DNA of 64,000 nucleotides, from the NCBI GenBank assembly GCA_965199745.1, contig CBDATB010000013.1, forward strand, positions 1 to 64,000, read 5' to 3'. Position 1 is the first letter of the stretch, and every line of letters begins with the position of its first letter. Below the pieces are notes generated by a model that saw only the letters and a program-made list of their open reading frames with translations, was not told the origin of the DNA and did not search any database. This stretch comes from CBDATB01 sp965199745. Its GTDB lineage: Bacteria > Bacteroidota > Bacteroidia > Cytophagales > Flammeovirgaceae. The translations under genes and the position numbers were made by a program. Positions 18,344-28,201 of the stretch are shown here, piece after piece.

Positions 18344-20366
18344 TCACTTTACTTGAAAAACTTTATTTTCAACGCCCACTCCCGTAATTTTCAATGATTT
18401 CCATGCTTCAGGCAATTGAGTTTTTACCTGAATGATTCCTTCATCGGTCAGATCTAGACCACCAAAACCAAAGACTACGGCTTGCAACATACCTCCTGCG
18501 CCAGTGGCAAAATAGGGGTTAGTGCCTCCAGCTGATTCTGCTAATACTCCAAACGGCGGATTTTCATTAGGCTGATAGCCTTTTACAAATAACTCAAAAG
18601 CCTTCTTTGCATCGCCCAGCCGACTGTAAAGTGTAGAAAATACTGAATGACTCATAGCGGGACCATGACCAATTTTTGGTACATAGTATTTGAGGTTTTT
18701 TTCAATTTGCTCCTTATCGGTGATAATTTTTAGTGGGTGTGCCAATAAATTTACATCGGCTTGCTTCACAGGCTCTCCGTTATAGCTGGCATGTTCGCGC
18801 GTGGTGCCGCCTGCAAAAGTCAAGATAGGAATATTGTTTGCCGTTGCCAACCAATTGGGATTAGGTTTCACTCCGAGTGCTTTTGCCGCCTTCACTGCAT
18901 GGCGTAGAGCTGTAATAGCTACGCCATTGGTAAAGGCATTATCGTCCACATTTTCTGCCCATTCATCTCCACCGACCACGTTGTTAATGTGCAGTTTATT
19001 ATCTTTTGCTTTTTCTACGCGGCTTGTCCAAAAATCAGCTATTTCTTTCAGCACTGGATAACCTCTCTTTTCTAACCACTTGCTATTTTTTGTTACTTGA
19101 TAGTATGACCAGAAGGCGTGGGCAATGCAGCCGCTTATATGGTGTTCAAAAGGACCTGTGAGTACCCACACTGGTGTAGCCTCTTGACCAGTATCGTCAG
19201 ATTCCCACGGAAACATAGCACCACCATATCCGTGACTAAAGGCATTGCGTCTGGCAGCCTCCAGGTGCTTATAGCGATACTCGAGCAGGGACCTAGCAAT
19301 TTCGGGCTGTAAAACCAATAGAGGAGGATACATCCAAATTTCGGTATCCCAAAAAACATGACCATTATAACCCAAACCCGACAAACCCATTGGCGAGAGA
19401 CTGTAAGCAGTTCCCTTTCTGGCAAAAGAGTAGAGATGATATAGGGCACTGTGTACTGCCCGCTGTGACTGAATATCTCCCTCGATAATAACATCACTTT
19501 GCCATAATGCTGCCCGGTGGCGTTTTAATAAACGATCTTTACCTTCGAGCATAGCATATACGGTTAGGCGTTTGGCTTTATTGGCAGGGTCGTCAAACTG
19601 TGCACTCGAACAAACAGAACCAACGACACTGAAAGTATAGTTTTGTCTTTTTTTTAGCTTTTTTCTAAATTTTAGCAGATGCCTCACCTGATCCCAGTCT
19701 TCATGAATCAACTCAGGCGCGTCGTGTTCTTCAAAAATAAAAGCGTTTGAAGCAGCAACAGTGTGTTTGCCTGTTGGGCTTTCTCCCACAGAACTCAAGA
19801 GTGGAATTTGTGCATGAGGTCGGTCAATGAGAGCATAAAAGTTGTGCACATTGCACAAAATATCGGGTGAGGTGATGACTGATGCTGGCGTAATTGTTAT
19901 ATCTTCCATAGCTGTAACTGTTATTATACTTAAGGCAGTATAGGGCAAATGCCTTAAAGCCATCAGTTCGTGCGTAAGAGCTACTTTTTTTTCGTGTGTG
20001 AAACTGGTCGTGAAAATGGCATTTTGCATATCAAGGGTTTGCTTGAAATTATTAATATTACCTCGATAGAGCCTATGCCCGTCCACGTCAAAATCCATAT
20101 CAGCGAAATTAAACCCTTTCAGGATATTGGAAACTTTGCCGCGTCCGTAATTATCGAAAGCACCGTTGAGTACCACATCTTTTACTTTAAGCGGCTTGGG
20201 TGAAGAAACTAATCCTATCTATTCCGTTGGCGAGCGTAATGCCGTAATAATTGTCCGGATTAATGGCATCTGCAACAATATGCCAACCTGAAGATTTTAA
20301 ATGTTGGGCAGAAAGATGGGAAGATAATATATAAATAAATAAACATACGCAGTGTGCAACTTTCAT
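18344..20366 (-). pseudogene. GH65 family glycoside hydrolase (kojibiose/glucosyl hydrolase-like), frameshifted near its N-terminus
   Basis: The main frame (18344-20176) encodes most of a GH65 protein: VVLNGAFDNYGRG, the glycone-site WDTEIWMYPPLL, and the catalytic-acid region GGDEWAENVDDNAFTN, matching the DEYHENV Glu of GH65 phosphorylases/hydrolases. An N-terminal piece with signal peptide (ATG at 20366; NPDNYYGITLANGI) lies in a different frame. The join falls at a tandem CTAT-CTAT on the plus strand (20215-20222). Removing one 4-bp unit gives a continuous protein of about 670 residues. The family cleaves alpha-glucosyl disaccharides such as kojibiose or glucosyl-galactose units in the periplasm. 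The damage could be real, phase-variable, or a sequencing error. Confidence 0.85.
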
Positions 20367-20495
20367 AACTAGTTTTGATTTTATAAGTAAAAAAACAAAT
20401 TAATAAATTTTTGATTTTAATAGCTAATTTAATTGTGTGAATTATTACATTTGTTTTCTAGTAGAACTGCATAACTTGAGTAAACATTACTAATA

Positions 20496-21002
20496 ATGAC
20501 TTTTTCTTTTATTTATTTCAGAGCTGTACCTATCTGGATGTGTGTATTTGTATGCTTCTCTTCGTCTGCACAAGAAATTAAAATTATCAAAGCCGATAAT
20601 TTGTATCAGATGGTGGAAGAGCGGTCAAAGAAATTGCGTATAATCAATTTCTGGGCTACTTGGTGCAAGCCCTGTGTGGAAGAGCTACCGCAATTTGAAC
20701 AAATGAATAAAAAAGAAAATATAGAAGTTATGTTGGTAAGTCTTGATTTTCTGAGTACATTGCAAACGCGTGTTTCTCCTTTCATAAGGAAAAAAGAATT
20801 AAAGTCAGCCTTATATTTGCTCGATGAAACTGATTACGATCCGATTATTAACCGACTAGATAAAAAATGGTCAGGAGCTATACCAGCAACTATTATTAAA
20901 AAACCAGGTAGTGAAGGTCATTTTTTTTACGAAAAACAATTTCATGAAGGAGAACTTGAACAAACAATACAAAAAATTTTGAAAAATAAAACCAATAACT
21001 AA
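20496..21002 (+). CDS. TlpA/ResA-like thioredoxin-fold protein
   Basis: 168 residues. A hydrophobic N-terminus ends near SSSAQ, so it is exported to the periplasm. The active site is FWATWCKPC at about residues 54-62, followed by VEELPQFEQM, typical of TlpA-type thiol reductases that keep cysteines of secreted or cytochrome proteins reduced. Later the chain carries an AIPATIIK segment with the cis-proline of the thioredoxin fold. A second thioredoxin-like gene follows after 34 bp, so the two probably form an operon. A TACATTTG element near 20450 could be part of its promoter, but the -33 is poor. Confidence 0.88.
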   Translation: MTFSFIYFRAVPIWMCVFVCFSSSAQEIKIIKADNLYQMVEERSKKLRIINFWATWCKPCVEELPQFEQMNKKENIEVMLVSLDFLSTLQTRVSPFIRKKELKSALYLLDETDYDPIINRLDKKWSGAIPATIIKKPGSEGHFFYEKQFHEGELEQTIQKILKNKTNN

Positions 21003-21036
21003 ATACTGATTTTTTACCTTTAACTTACTAATTATC

Positions 21037-21648
21037 ATGATGAAAGTTGTTTTTTCTTGTATGGCATCTGTTTTGCTAACAAGTGCTGCCGCACTACAGC
21101 CGCAAGGCCTAGGTATTGGCGATTCGGCAGTTGATTTTGTACTTAAAAATGTAAACGGCGAAAAAGTATCGTTAAGACGTATGACAGAAGCCAAGGGTTT
21201 CATCCTTATTTTTACCTGTAATTCATGTCCTTATTCTGTTGCTTATGAAGACAGAATTATCGCATTGCATGAGAAATATGCTGATAAAGGCTATCCTGTA
21301 GTAGCCATAAACCCGAATGACTCGGGTAAGCAGCCTAAAGACAGTTTCGAGAAAATGCAGGAAAGGGCTAAAGAGAAAGGTTTTACTTTTCCGTATTTGC
21401 TAGACGAAACGCAGGAAATAGCCAAAGCTTACGGTGCTACCCGTACGCCACACGTATTTCTGCTAGATAAAAAAGCGGACGGATTAAAAGTAGCCTACAT
21501 CGGTGCTATCGATAACAATACACAAAATGCTAAGGCCGCTGATAAGAAATATGTTGAAGATGCTGTGGAAAATCTACTAGCAGGAAAATCCGTCTCAACA
21601 ACTCAATCAAAAGCAATTGGTTGTACAATTAAGTGGCGTGATGGCTAA
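21037..21648 (+). CDS. AhpC/TSA-like thioredoxin family protein
   Basis: 203 residues. The N-terminal 20 are a signal peptide. The mature part has GDSAVDFVLKNVNG followed by a CNSCPYS redox site (FTCNSCPYSVAYEDR) and TRTPHVFLLD with the fold's cis-proline near residue 140. This is the redoxin-domain family widespread in Bacteroidota, peroxiredoxin-like but with a CxxC rather than a single peroxidatic Cys. It likely acts with the preceding TlpA-like protein in periplasmic thiol chemistry. A strong terminator follows immediately. Confidence 0.88.
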   Translation: MMKVVFSCMASVLLTSAAALQPQGLGIGDSAVDFVLKNVNGEKVSLRRMTEAKGFILIFTCNSCPYSVAYEDRIIALHEKYADKGYPVVAINPNDSGKQPKDSFEKMQERAKEKGFTFPYLLDETQEIAKAYGATRTPHVFLLDKKADGLKVAYIGAIDNNTQNAKAADKKYVEDAVENLLAGKSVSTTQSKAIGCTIKWRDG

Positions 21649-21672
21649 AAAATCTTTCAAAAACTACCTATC

Positions 21673-21715
21673 AACCTACTCAGACAAATACACTAAAAGC
21701 TGGGTAGGTTTTTTT
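21673..21715 (+). terminator. Rho-independent terminator after the thioredoxin pair
   Basis: AACCTACTCAG (21673-21683) and CTGGGTAGGTT (21700-21710) form an 11-bp stem with one G-T pair, followed by a run of seven Ts. It separates the thioredoxin operon from queA, which starts only 17 bp later. Confidence 0.75.
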
Positions 21716-21731
21716 AGTGTTCAAATTATTG

Positions 21732-22934
21732 ATGAAAACAATTAATCGTTCGGATTATTTCTACAATCTCCCTGAAACAAAAATCGCTCAATTCCCTTTA
21801 CAGGTGCGCGATACTTCTAAATTGCTGGTTTACCATGAAGGCACTATCACACATGATACTTTTCATCAAATCTTCAAACACATTAACTCCAATGATACGC
21901 TGTTTTTCAATAATACGAAAGTTATGCCGGCACGCTTATCTTTTGAAAAAGATACTGGTGCGCATATAGAAATATTTTTGCTACAACCCGTCTACCCTAG
22001 TGCAATGATGAGTGAGGCAATGGCAGCTGTTGGTCAGACCAGTTGGTTGTGTGCCATTGGCAACCTGAAACGATGGAAAGTAGGGCAAATACTCCAAACT
22101 TCTTATATGTTCAATAATCGAAAGTGCTTTGTGCAGGCAACACTTGTAGACCGTGAAAAGCAGTTGGTAGCATTACGTTGGGAGAATAATTCGTGTGATT
22201 TTACTACATTGATTCAGTCTTTGGGTACAATTCCCCTACCTCCTTATATCAACAGAAAGGCAGAAGTTTCGGATATAACTGCCTATCAAACCGTGTATGG
22301 TAAGGTATCGGGAGCAGTGGCAGCACCTACTGCCGGCTTACATTTTACTGAATCGCTTATGCAAACACTTCATCGACACACCGTGTGTATCGACGAACTC
22401 ACCCTGCATGTAGGTGCTGGCACTTTCCGTCCAATTCACACTGAGCAAGTTATGAGCCATCCAATGCATAGTGAGCAAATTGTTATCACTAAACAAAATA
22501 TTGAACATCTACGTAGTGCCAGGTGGGTTATTGCTATTGGGACAACTTCTTTGCGTACTTTGGAAAGTGTTTATTGGTTTGGAGTGAAAATTTTATTGGA
22601 GACAGATGATACTTTTTTTATTCCGAAATTAATGCCTTATCAGTATCCAGATGATGCCCTGCCATCTTTACAAGATGCTTTGTTGGCGGTGAGAGAGTGG
22701 ATGCAGGTGCGTAGTCAAGAAAAAATAACGGGTTTTACCGAGATATTTATTGTTCCTGGTTATCACTTTAAAGTGTGCAACGGCTTAGTTACTAACTTTC
22801 ACCAACCCGGCAGCACGCTCATCTTATTAGTAGCAGCCTTTGTCGGTAAAGACTGGAAAAAAATATACGATGTAGCACTGGCAGCAGATTATCGGTTTTT
22901 AAGCTACGGAGATGCTTCTTTATTATTTCGTTAG
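21732..22934 (+). CDS. queA: tRNA preQ1(34) S-adenosylmethionine ribosyltransferase-isomerase
   Basis: QueA transfers and isomerises the ribosyl part of SAM onto preQ1 at position 34 of tRNAs, making epoxyqueuosine. The chain carries the family N-terminus (YFYNLPETKIAQFPLQVRD, then SKLLV), the early motif FNNTKVMPARL, AAPTAGLHFT near residue 200, LHVGAGTFRPI near 235, and the C-terminal NFHQPGSTLILLVAAF. At 400 residues it is somewhat longer than the usual 340-350. I start at the ATG of 21732; the GTG at 21717 lies directly behind the terminator. Confidence 0.95.
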   Translation: MKTINRSDYFYNLPETKIAQFPLQVRDTSKLLVYHEGTITHDTFHQIFKHINSNDTLFFNNTKVMPARLSFEKDTGAHIEIFLLQPVYPSAMMSEAMAAVGQTSWLCAIGNLKRWKVGQILQTSYMFNNRKCFVQATLVDREKQLVALRWENNSCDFTTLIQSLGTIPLPPYINRKAEVSDITAYQTVYGKVSGAVAAPTAGLHFTESLMQTLHRHTVCIDELTLHVGAGTFRPIHTEQVMSHPMHSEQIVITKQNIEHLRSARWVIAIGTTSLRTLESVYWFGVKILLETDDTFFIPKLMPYQYPDDALPSLQDALLAVREWMQVRSQEKITGFTEIFIVPGYHFKVCNGLVTNFHQPGSTLILLVAAFVGKDWKKIYDVALAADYRFLSYGDASLLFR

Positions 22935-22936
22935 TA

Positions 22937-25201
22937 TTACTGCATTTCACAATCTATTGTTACTTTTTGCAAGCCATTTAAAGTAAATGGTGCTCGGTAG
23001 TCTCTGCTGATTGGCGAATGATAGTTTTCTCCGCATCGCAACCCCGAATTAGGAAAATGAATTTTCCACATTCTCGGTAATTCTCCCGAAGCTATTTTAT
23101 CATTTCCCAGAAAAACATCTAAATTTTTTGATTGCTTCCCTCTCTTTTGTAGAAAGAGATGCACCACCTGTTTTCCGGCAGGTATTCGCCGATCTGATTT
23201 GATTATTGTCATATCGTTTCGGACATAAGTGTAATTAAAAATTAAAAAGCCGTCTTTTAAATACAATTCATAGCCTGCACCGCTGTCGCCTGAGGCTAAA
23301 ATGACTCCATTTGCATTCGAGCTAGTCAAATCCAAGACTATCTGCCAACTAGTATTAAAATGGTATATATCCGGTGCACTTAATCTGTCTAAACGAGTCA
23401 TTCCGGGATAAAAAACATAACGTGCTTTTGGTGGAGGAACTGCCTCAGCATATAATGCTGTTGTATTATCTGCCATTGGCAAAATCCCATATCGATCGGC
23501 TTCCAAAAACCAAAGACTGATTAATTCTTCTAATTTTTCGGGTTGAGCTTCTGCTACATTTCTTATTTCTGAAAAATCATTTTCGACATGGTATAATTCC
23601 CAAATATCTTTTTCAAAAGGATCGCCCTGGTTGTGTCGGCTGACGGCTTTCCATCCTTTATGCCAAATAGCACGGTCGCCCAAAGTTTCAAAATACTGAA
23701 TCTGCTTGCGCGTAGGCATTTCGGGATTATCAAATGCGTAGGCAAAACTCGTCCCCTGAATAGGCATAATTTCTTTGTTATCTACTTTTGTAGGAAATGG
23801 TTTATTGATTAAATCTAAGAGGGTCGGAACTATATCAATTACATGTGTGTATTGTTTGCAAATTCTATTTTTAGGAGTATCTCCATTAGCCCAAGTAACA
23901 ATTAAAGGTGCTCGGGTGCCACCTCCGTATGTATCTGCTTTGTACCATTTCAACGGTGTATTGCTCACTTGTGACCAACCCGTAGAAGATCCGCCATAAG
24001 AATACTGAGTTCCCATCAAATGAATATTTGCCAGTTTTTCCTCAAAAGGTGTCGCTTGCATATAAGCTGCCCGACGGACGTCTAGGCTTGGAACGGGTGA
24101 TGTACCCGGTGCCGCTCCATTATCCGACAATACCACGATGATAGTATCATCATATTGGTCTTCTGACTTTAAAAAGTTAATAATTTTTTGTAATTGCGAA
24201 TCGGTATGTTCTAAAAATGCAGCATAAACCTCTTGCCCTTTTATTGCTAGTTTCTTTTCTCCGGCAGTCATTTTTTTCCAAGGCTTGACATTTGAGTTCA
24301 AAGGAGACAAAGTTGTATTTTGTGGAATAATTCCTATTTTTTTTTGCTTGGCAAATCGTTTTTGCCTGGCTATTTCGTAACCATCATCATACTTTCCCTT
24401 GTGTCGGCGAATATCATCTGAAGGAGCGTGCAGCGGGAAATGGCAAGCACCGAAAGCCAAATACATAAAAAAAGGATTTGCATTAGCCCCTGCAAAATGA
24501 TCTTGTAAGTAAGCAATACCCCGCTTGGCTAAATCCTCACTCAAATGATAATCATCTGTTTTTTCAGGATAGGCAGCAATTGTATTTTCAAACATTTCGG
24601 GATGCCAGTGATCCATGGCATTTCCATGAAATCCATACCAACGGTCGAAGCCTCTTCCTACAGGCCAGTGGTCAAAGGGTCCTGCTCCATTTTGGTCTGC
24701 CAAAGATGATAAATGCCATTTACCCAATGCTAAGGTACTATACCCTTCGAGATGTAATATCTCTGCAAGGGTTGCTGCGTCTTGTCGAATCCAACCTTTA
24801 TAACCGGGATGGTCGCGCCCCCACTCTGCAATATTTCCAACACCGACGGCATGGGCATTTCTTCCTGTCAATAAGCAAGCTCGAGTTGGTGCGCATAAGG
24901 CAGTTACATGGAAGTTATTAAACCGCGTACCCTCTAAGGCCAAGTTATCGATGCAAGAAGTTTTCAAATCAGATCCATAACACCCTAGGTCAGCGAAACC
25001 AATATCGTCTAGAACAGCAATTAGAATATTGGGTTTACGCGTCAATTTTCGGGGAGTAAAACCATTACCGATAGCACTTAATTCTTTGAAAGAAGCTCGA
25101 AATTTTGGGTTAGAATGATTACACCCAACCGATGCAGCTACTGATGCCAAGGCGGAAACTTGTAAAAATTTTCGTCTATCTAGGTTTGTTTTATCAGGCA
25201 T
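22937..25201 (-). CDS. Arylsulfatase (formylglycine-dependent sulfatase), Tat-exported
   Basis: The catalytic sulfatase motif CAPTR-x-x-L-L-T-G sits at residues 103-112; its Cys would be oxidised to formylglycine. Metal-site residues appear in LDDIGFADLGCYG (65-76). The N-terminus DRRKFLQ followed by a short hydrophobic stretch and SVGC is a Tat signal and possible lipobox. The 754-residue length and a C-terminal lectin-like tail (from about 590) exceed plain AtsA. It removes sulfate esters, probably from sulfated glycans outside the cytoplasm. The true start is the ATG at 25201; the upstream extension would run over the divergent MaoC gene. The gene converges with queA with a 2-bp gap. No formylglycine-generating enzyme is in the window. 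Confidence 0.94.
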   Translation of the reverse strand: MPDKTNLDRRKFLQVSALASVAASVGCNHSNPKFRASFKELSAIGNGFTPRKLTRKPNILIAVLDDIGFADLGCYGSDLKTSCIDNLALEGTRFNNFHVTALCAPTRACLLTGRNAHAVGVGNIAEWGRDHPGYKGWIRQDAATLAEILHLEGYSTLALGKWHLSSLADQNGAGPFDHWPVGRGFDRWYGFHGNAMDHWHPEMFENTIAAYPEKTDDYHLSEDLAKRGIAYLQDHFAGANANPFFMYLAFGACHFPLHAPSDDIRRHKGKYDDGYEIARQKRFAKQKKIGIIPQNTTLSPLNSNVKPWKKMTAGEKKLAIKGQEVYAAFLEHTDSQLQKIINFLKSEDQYDDTIIVVLSDNGAAPGTSPVPSLDVRRAAYMQATPFEEKLANIHLMGTQYSYGGSSTGWSQVSNTPLKWYKADTYGGGTRAPLIVTWANGDTPKNRICKQYTHVIDIVPTLLDLINKPFPTKVDNKEIMPIQGTSFAYAFDNPEMPTRKQIQYFETLGDRAIWHKGWKAVSRHNQGDPFEKDIWELYHVENDFSEIRNVAEAQPEKLEELISLWFLEADRYGILPMADNTTALYAEAVPPPKARYVFYPGMTRLDRLSAPDIYHFNTSWQIVLDLTSSNANGVILASGDSGAGYELYLKDGFLIFNYTYVRNDMTIIKSDRRIPAGKQVVHLFLQKRGKQSKNLDVFLGNDKIASGELPRMWKIHFPNSGLRCGENYHSPISRDYRAPFTLNGLQKVTIDCEMQ

Positions 25202-25237
25202 GATTATTTTTGTATTATTTAAATGATAGCAAGTATA

Positions 25238-25651
25238 ATGAAAAAGCTCAAACGAGGCGATGTATACACGCATTCTTTTTCTTTAAGTCAGCAAGATGTT
25301 ATTAATTTTGCTGAAGTAACAGGAGACACCAACCCGATTCATCTCGATGCAGACTATGCCGCCCAAACGATATTTAAACAGCCGATTGTACACGGTTTTT
25401 TGTCGGCAAGTGTTTTTTCTAAAATTTTGGGTACAGTATTCCCAGGAGAAGGAAGTGTATATTTAAGCCAAAATATGCAATTCCTCAGAGGTATGTTTGT
25501 TGATAAGCCCTATGAAGTGGTTTTTACTGTATTAAAAATAGATGAGCGCAGAGGGAAGGCATGGATTAGTACCACAGTGATAGATGTTGCTAATCGAAAA
25601 AAGACGATTGACGGGGAGGCTGTTGTACTTAATAAGGAGGCTTGTAGCTGA
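25238..25651 (+). CDS. MaoC-like (R)-specific enoyl-CoA hydratase
   Basis: 137 residues with a complete hot-dog-fold MaoC signature: FAEVTGDTNPIHLDADYAA, containing the catalytic Asp and His, then VHGFLSASVFSKILGT and SVYLSQNMQFLRG. PhaJ-type members hydrate trans-2-enoyl-CoA to (R)-3-hydroxyacyl-CoA, feeding lipid or storage polymer synthesis. The ATG at 25238 places RGDVY five residues in, as in the family; an ATG at 25223 would add five residues. It diverges from the sulfatase gene, sharing a very short intergenic stretch. Confidence 0.92.
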   Translation: MKKLKRGDVYTHSFSLSQQDVINFAEVTGDTNPIHLDADYAAQTIFKQPIVHGFLSASVFSKILGTVFPGEGSVYLSQNMQFLRGMFVDKPYEVVFTVLKIDERRGKAWISTTVIDVANRKKTIDGEAVVLNKEACS

Positions 25652-25830
25652 GAATATACGTTGACTAATTTTGACAATGTTTTTAATGTTCTTTACTTTT
25701 TAAATTTTAAAGTGATGAGTACAACCTGCACACTCGAAAAACTCAACGAACATAAAGCCTATTTTACAAGAAGGGTTTGCGTTTAAGAAAATAGGAGTTT
25801 TGTCTCGTTTTCAGATAATACTTTTCGCCA

Positions 25831-27288
25831 GTGGATAATTTAAAAAAAATTATAAAACCGCCCGCGTTCTTTCGCAGTAAAATTTTGTACTGTGAAAAAG
25901 TATATGTGTATACCGTTTTAATCAGTTCAGCATTAAGTATTCTCTTTTCTTGTCGCAGAGAACAAGATGTCATTAGTACAGACAGTAGTATACGGCTGAA
26001 CTTTTCGACCGACACGGTGTCTTTCGACACTATATTTAGCGGTATTCCGAGTATTACACGCCGTCTGACAGTTTCTAGTCCTACTGATAAGAGCATAAGA
26101 ATCACTCATATTTATTTGCAAAGTGTGTCCGAGTACGTCAGTTATTCCCTCGTTATCAATGGCAGGGAACAGAATAGTGCAGAAAATATTATTTTATTGG
26201 GCAATGATAGTTTATTAATTCTAGTGAATATTCGTATCGAGGAGCGAGATGAAGATATGCCAATTTTTATTTCTAACGAACTTATTTTTGAAGTCAACGG
26301 TAATACGCAACAAGTACCCGTATTGGCTTGGGGGCAAGATACCCGTGAGGTACGTAACCAAGTAATTACTTGTAACACTGTATGGACAAAGGTACGCCCC
26401 TACCTACTTTACGACACCAATTTAGTAGATGTCGACTGTATGCTCACTATAGAACAGGGTAGCAGGATACATATGGCATCAGAAGCAGCTTTATTAGTTA
26501 GAGGAACGCTTATCATTGCGGGCGACAGCGCAGATAAAGTGATTATACAAGGGTTCAGAACGGATGGAACTTTTGCAAACCAGCCAGCACAATGGGGTAC
26601 GATTCGATTCCTGCCCGGAAGTAACAATAATAGTATCACAGGGGCTGCCATCAAAAACGGTACTATTGGCTTATTTTTAGGTACTCCTGATGAGAATACT
26701 GAGCCAGATTTAACTGTGGACAATACCGCCATAGAAAATATGGCAGTTTCGGGCATAGAAAGTTATACTTCAGACCTACAGCTGACCAATGTATTGATTC
26801 AAAACTGCTTGAACCAAAATTTAGGGCTGTGGGCAGGGGGAAATTATGAAATTACACATTGCACCTTCGACAATAGCTGCAGTTCTTTTTTTAGGGAGCA
26901 GCCTTCGGTAGTTTTCAGTAATATTTTTGAAGTAGCAAATGCGCAGGGAAACATCACCGCTTTTCAAGATGATATTCAGGTGCGTTTACAAAACACTATC
27001 ATTTGGGGTAATCTGCAAAATGAATTATTATTTGTAAACAACAATGATTTTAGCTTTGAGCTTATTGCAGCAAACAATATTATCAGAACAAACCAGCAGG
27101 ATCTGGCAACGAATAGTAATATTTTAAATGAGAATCCACTCTTTGAGTCCTGCCTCATACCTTCTTTCACACCAGATACTTTAAGTCCTGCAATAAATCA
27201 GGGCTTGTCTTTGGGAGTATTAAAAGATATTAGAGGAAAAAAAAGAGAAGCTAATCCCGATATTGGTGCTTATGAGCGTGAGCAATAG
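25831..27288 (+). CDS. Beta-helix surface lipoprotein with choice-of-anchor-Q-type end
   Basis: 485 residues. The signal region ends at ILFSC, a lipobox with Cys about residue 41. The first domain (FSTDTVSFDTIFSGIPS and onward, to about 180) matches a conserved Bacteroidota lipoprotein module ending with NGNTQQVPVLAWGQD. Residues 185-430 look like right-handed parallel beta-helix rungs (repeated N and G turns, GTIRFLPGSNNNSI). The C-terminus ends NPDIGAYE, as in choice-of-anchor-Q proteins. It is probably a polysaccharide-binding or lyase-like surface protein, without a recognised catalytic site. The start codon is a GTG with no nearby ATG, so the N-terminus is uncertain. Confidence 0.82.
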   Translation: MDNLKKIIKPPAFFRSKILYCEKVYVYTVLISSALSILFSCRREQDVISTDSSIRLNFSTDTVSFDTIFSGIPSITRRLTVSSPTDKSIRITHIYLQSVSEYVSYSLVINGREQNSAENIILLGNDSLLILVNIRIEERDEDMPIFISNELIFEVNGNTQQVPVLAWGQDTREVRNQVITCNTVWTKVRPYLLYDTNLVDVDCMLTIEQGSRIHMASEAALLVRGTLIIAGDSADKVIIQGFRTDGTFANQPAQWGTIRFLPGSNNNSITGAAIKNGTIGLFLGTPDENTEPDLTVDNTAIENMAVSGIESYTSDLQLTNVLIQNCLNQNLGLWAGGNYEITHCTFDNSCSSFFREQPSVVFSNIFEVANAQGNITAFQDDIQVRLQNTIIWGNLQNELLFVNNNDFSFELIAANNIIRTNQQDLATNSNILNENPLFESCLIPSFTPDTLSPAINQGLSLGVLKDIRGKKREANPDIGAYEREQ

Positions 27289-27307
27289 CTTGAAAAATTT
27301 GCCAAAC

Positions 27308-28201
27308 TTATTCGAAAGTAACAATACTTTTTTGACCGTTGATATGTAGGGTGCAGTTTCTCCCCATGACAAGTGGCATATTATGTAGTTGATGGCCCAC
27401 GGGAAAATCAAAGAGTACAGGGTATTTATTAGGACTTACTGCTTGTAGTATAATTTCGTGAATGTTTGCCCCAAAATTCTGTCGGTGTTTTTTCATCCGG
27501 GTCATTTTACCCACAATCAGCCCGCTTATCGCTGACAAAACCCCGACTCTTTTGAGGTGTGTCATCATTCTGTCGAGTTCATAGTGATATTCTCCTACCT
27601 CTTCTATTAACAAAATCGCACCCTTGTAATCAGGTTGGTTATTTGTACTAAGACTGTCAATTAAGATGGATAGATTACCACCTATCAACTTAGCAGTAAT
27701 TTTTCCTATTTGGTTGTCAGCATGACTACTGATATGATATTCTGGTATTTTTCCAAACAGTAGATATTTTAGTTTTAAACAGGCTTTTTTAGCACCTTTA
27801 GCTCCAAAAAATATTGGCATTATTGCGTGTACACTTTCAAAGCCCAATTGTTGTAATTTGAGATGTAGGTGGGTGATATCACTAAAACCGACTAACCACT
27901 TGGGCGAGGTGCTAAATTGGGTAAAATCAATATGGTCAATAATTCTAGAGATGCCGTAGCCTCCTCGTACGCAAAAAACAGCTTTTATTTCAGTATTGTC
28001 AAGAGCATTTTGCAAATCGTGGAGACGCTGCTGATCTGTACCTGCAAATTGACCATGAGATTCGTGAAGATAAGTGCCTTCATTCACTTTGAGTCCCCAA
28101 TTATTGAGAAGATGAATAGCTGGAAGCAATTTTTCCGAGTTAACAGCACCGGCGGGCGCAATGAGCACTACTTTATCATTTTGCTGTAGAAAGGGTATCA
28201 T
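27308..28201 (-). CDS. ldcA: LD-carboxypeptidase, S66 family (muramoyltetrapeptide carboxypeptidase)
   Basis: 297 residues, the usual S66 length. LdcA removes the terminal D-alanine from murein tetrapeptides during cell-wall recycling. It has VVLIAPAGAV at the N-terminus, FCVRGGYGISRII near residue 75, and GFSDIT with the nucleophile Ser near 105. LLIEEVGE supplies the Glu near 200 and PVGHQLHN the His near 270, completing a Ser-Glu-His set. Its start overlaps the end of the preceding short frame by 4 bp, so translation may be coupled to the atpD transcript. It converges with the beta-helix lipoprotein gene. Confidence 0.92.
   Translation of the reverse strand: MIPFLQQNDKVVLIAPAGAVNSEKLLPAIHLLNNWGLKVNEGTYLHESHGQFAGTDQQRLHDLQNALDNTEIKAVFCVRGGYGISRIIDHIDFTQFSTSPKWLVGFSDITHLHLKLQQLGFESVHAIMPIFFGAKGAKKACLKLKYLLFGKIPEYHISSHADNQIGKITAKLIGGNLSILIDSLSTNNQPDYKGAILLIEEVGEYHYELDRMMTHLKRVGVLSAISGLIVGKMTRMKKHRQNFGANIHEIILQAVSPNKYPVLFDFPVGHQLHNMPLVMGRNCTLHINGQKSIVTFE

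Noticed and set aside
22937..25273. Longer N-terminus for the sulfatase beginning at 25273
   Set aside because: The added 24 residues precede a clear Tat signal and run over the divergent MaoC gene; the ATG at 25201 is preferred.
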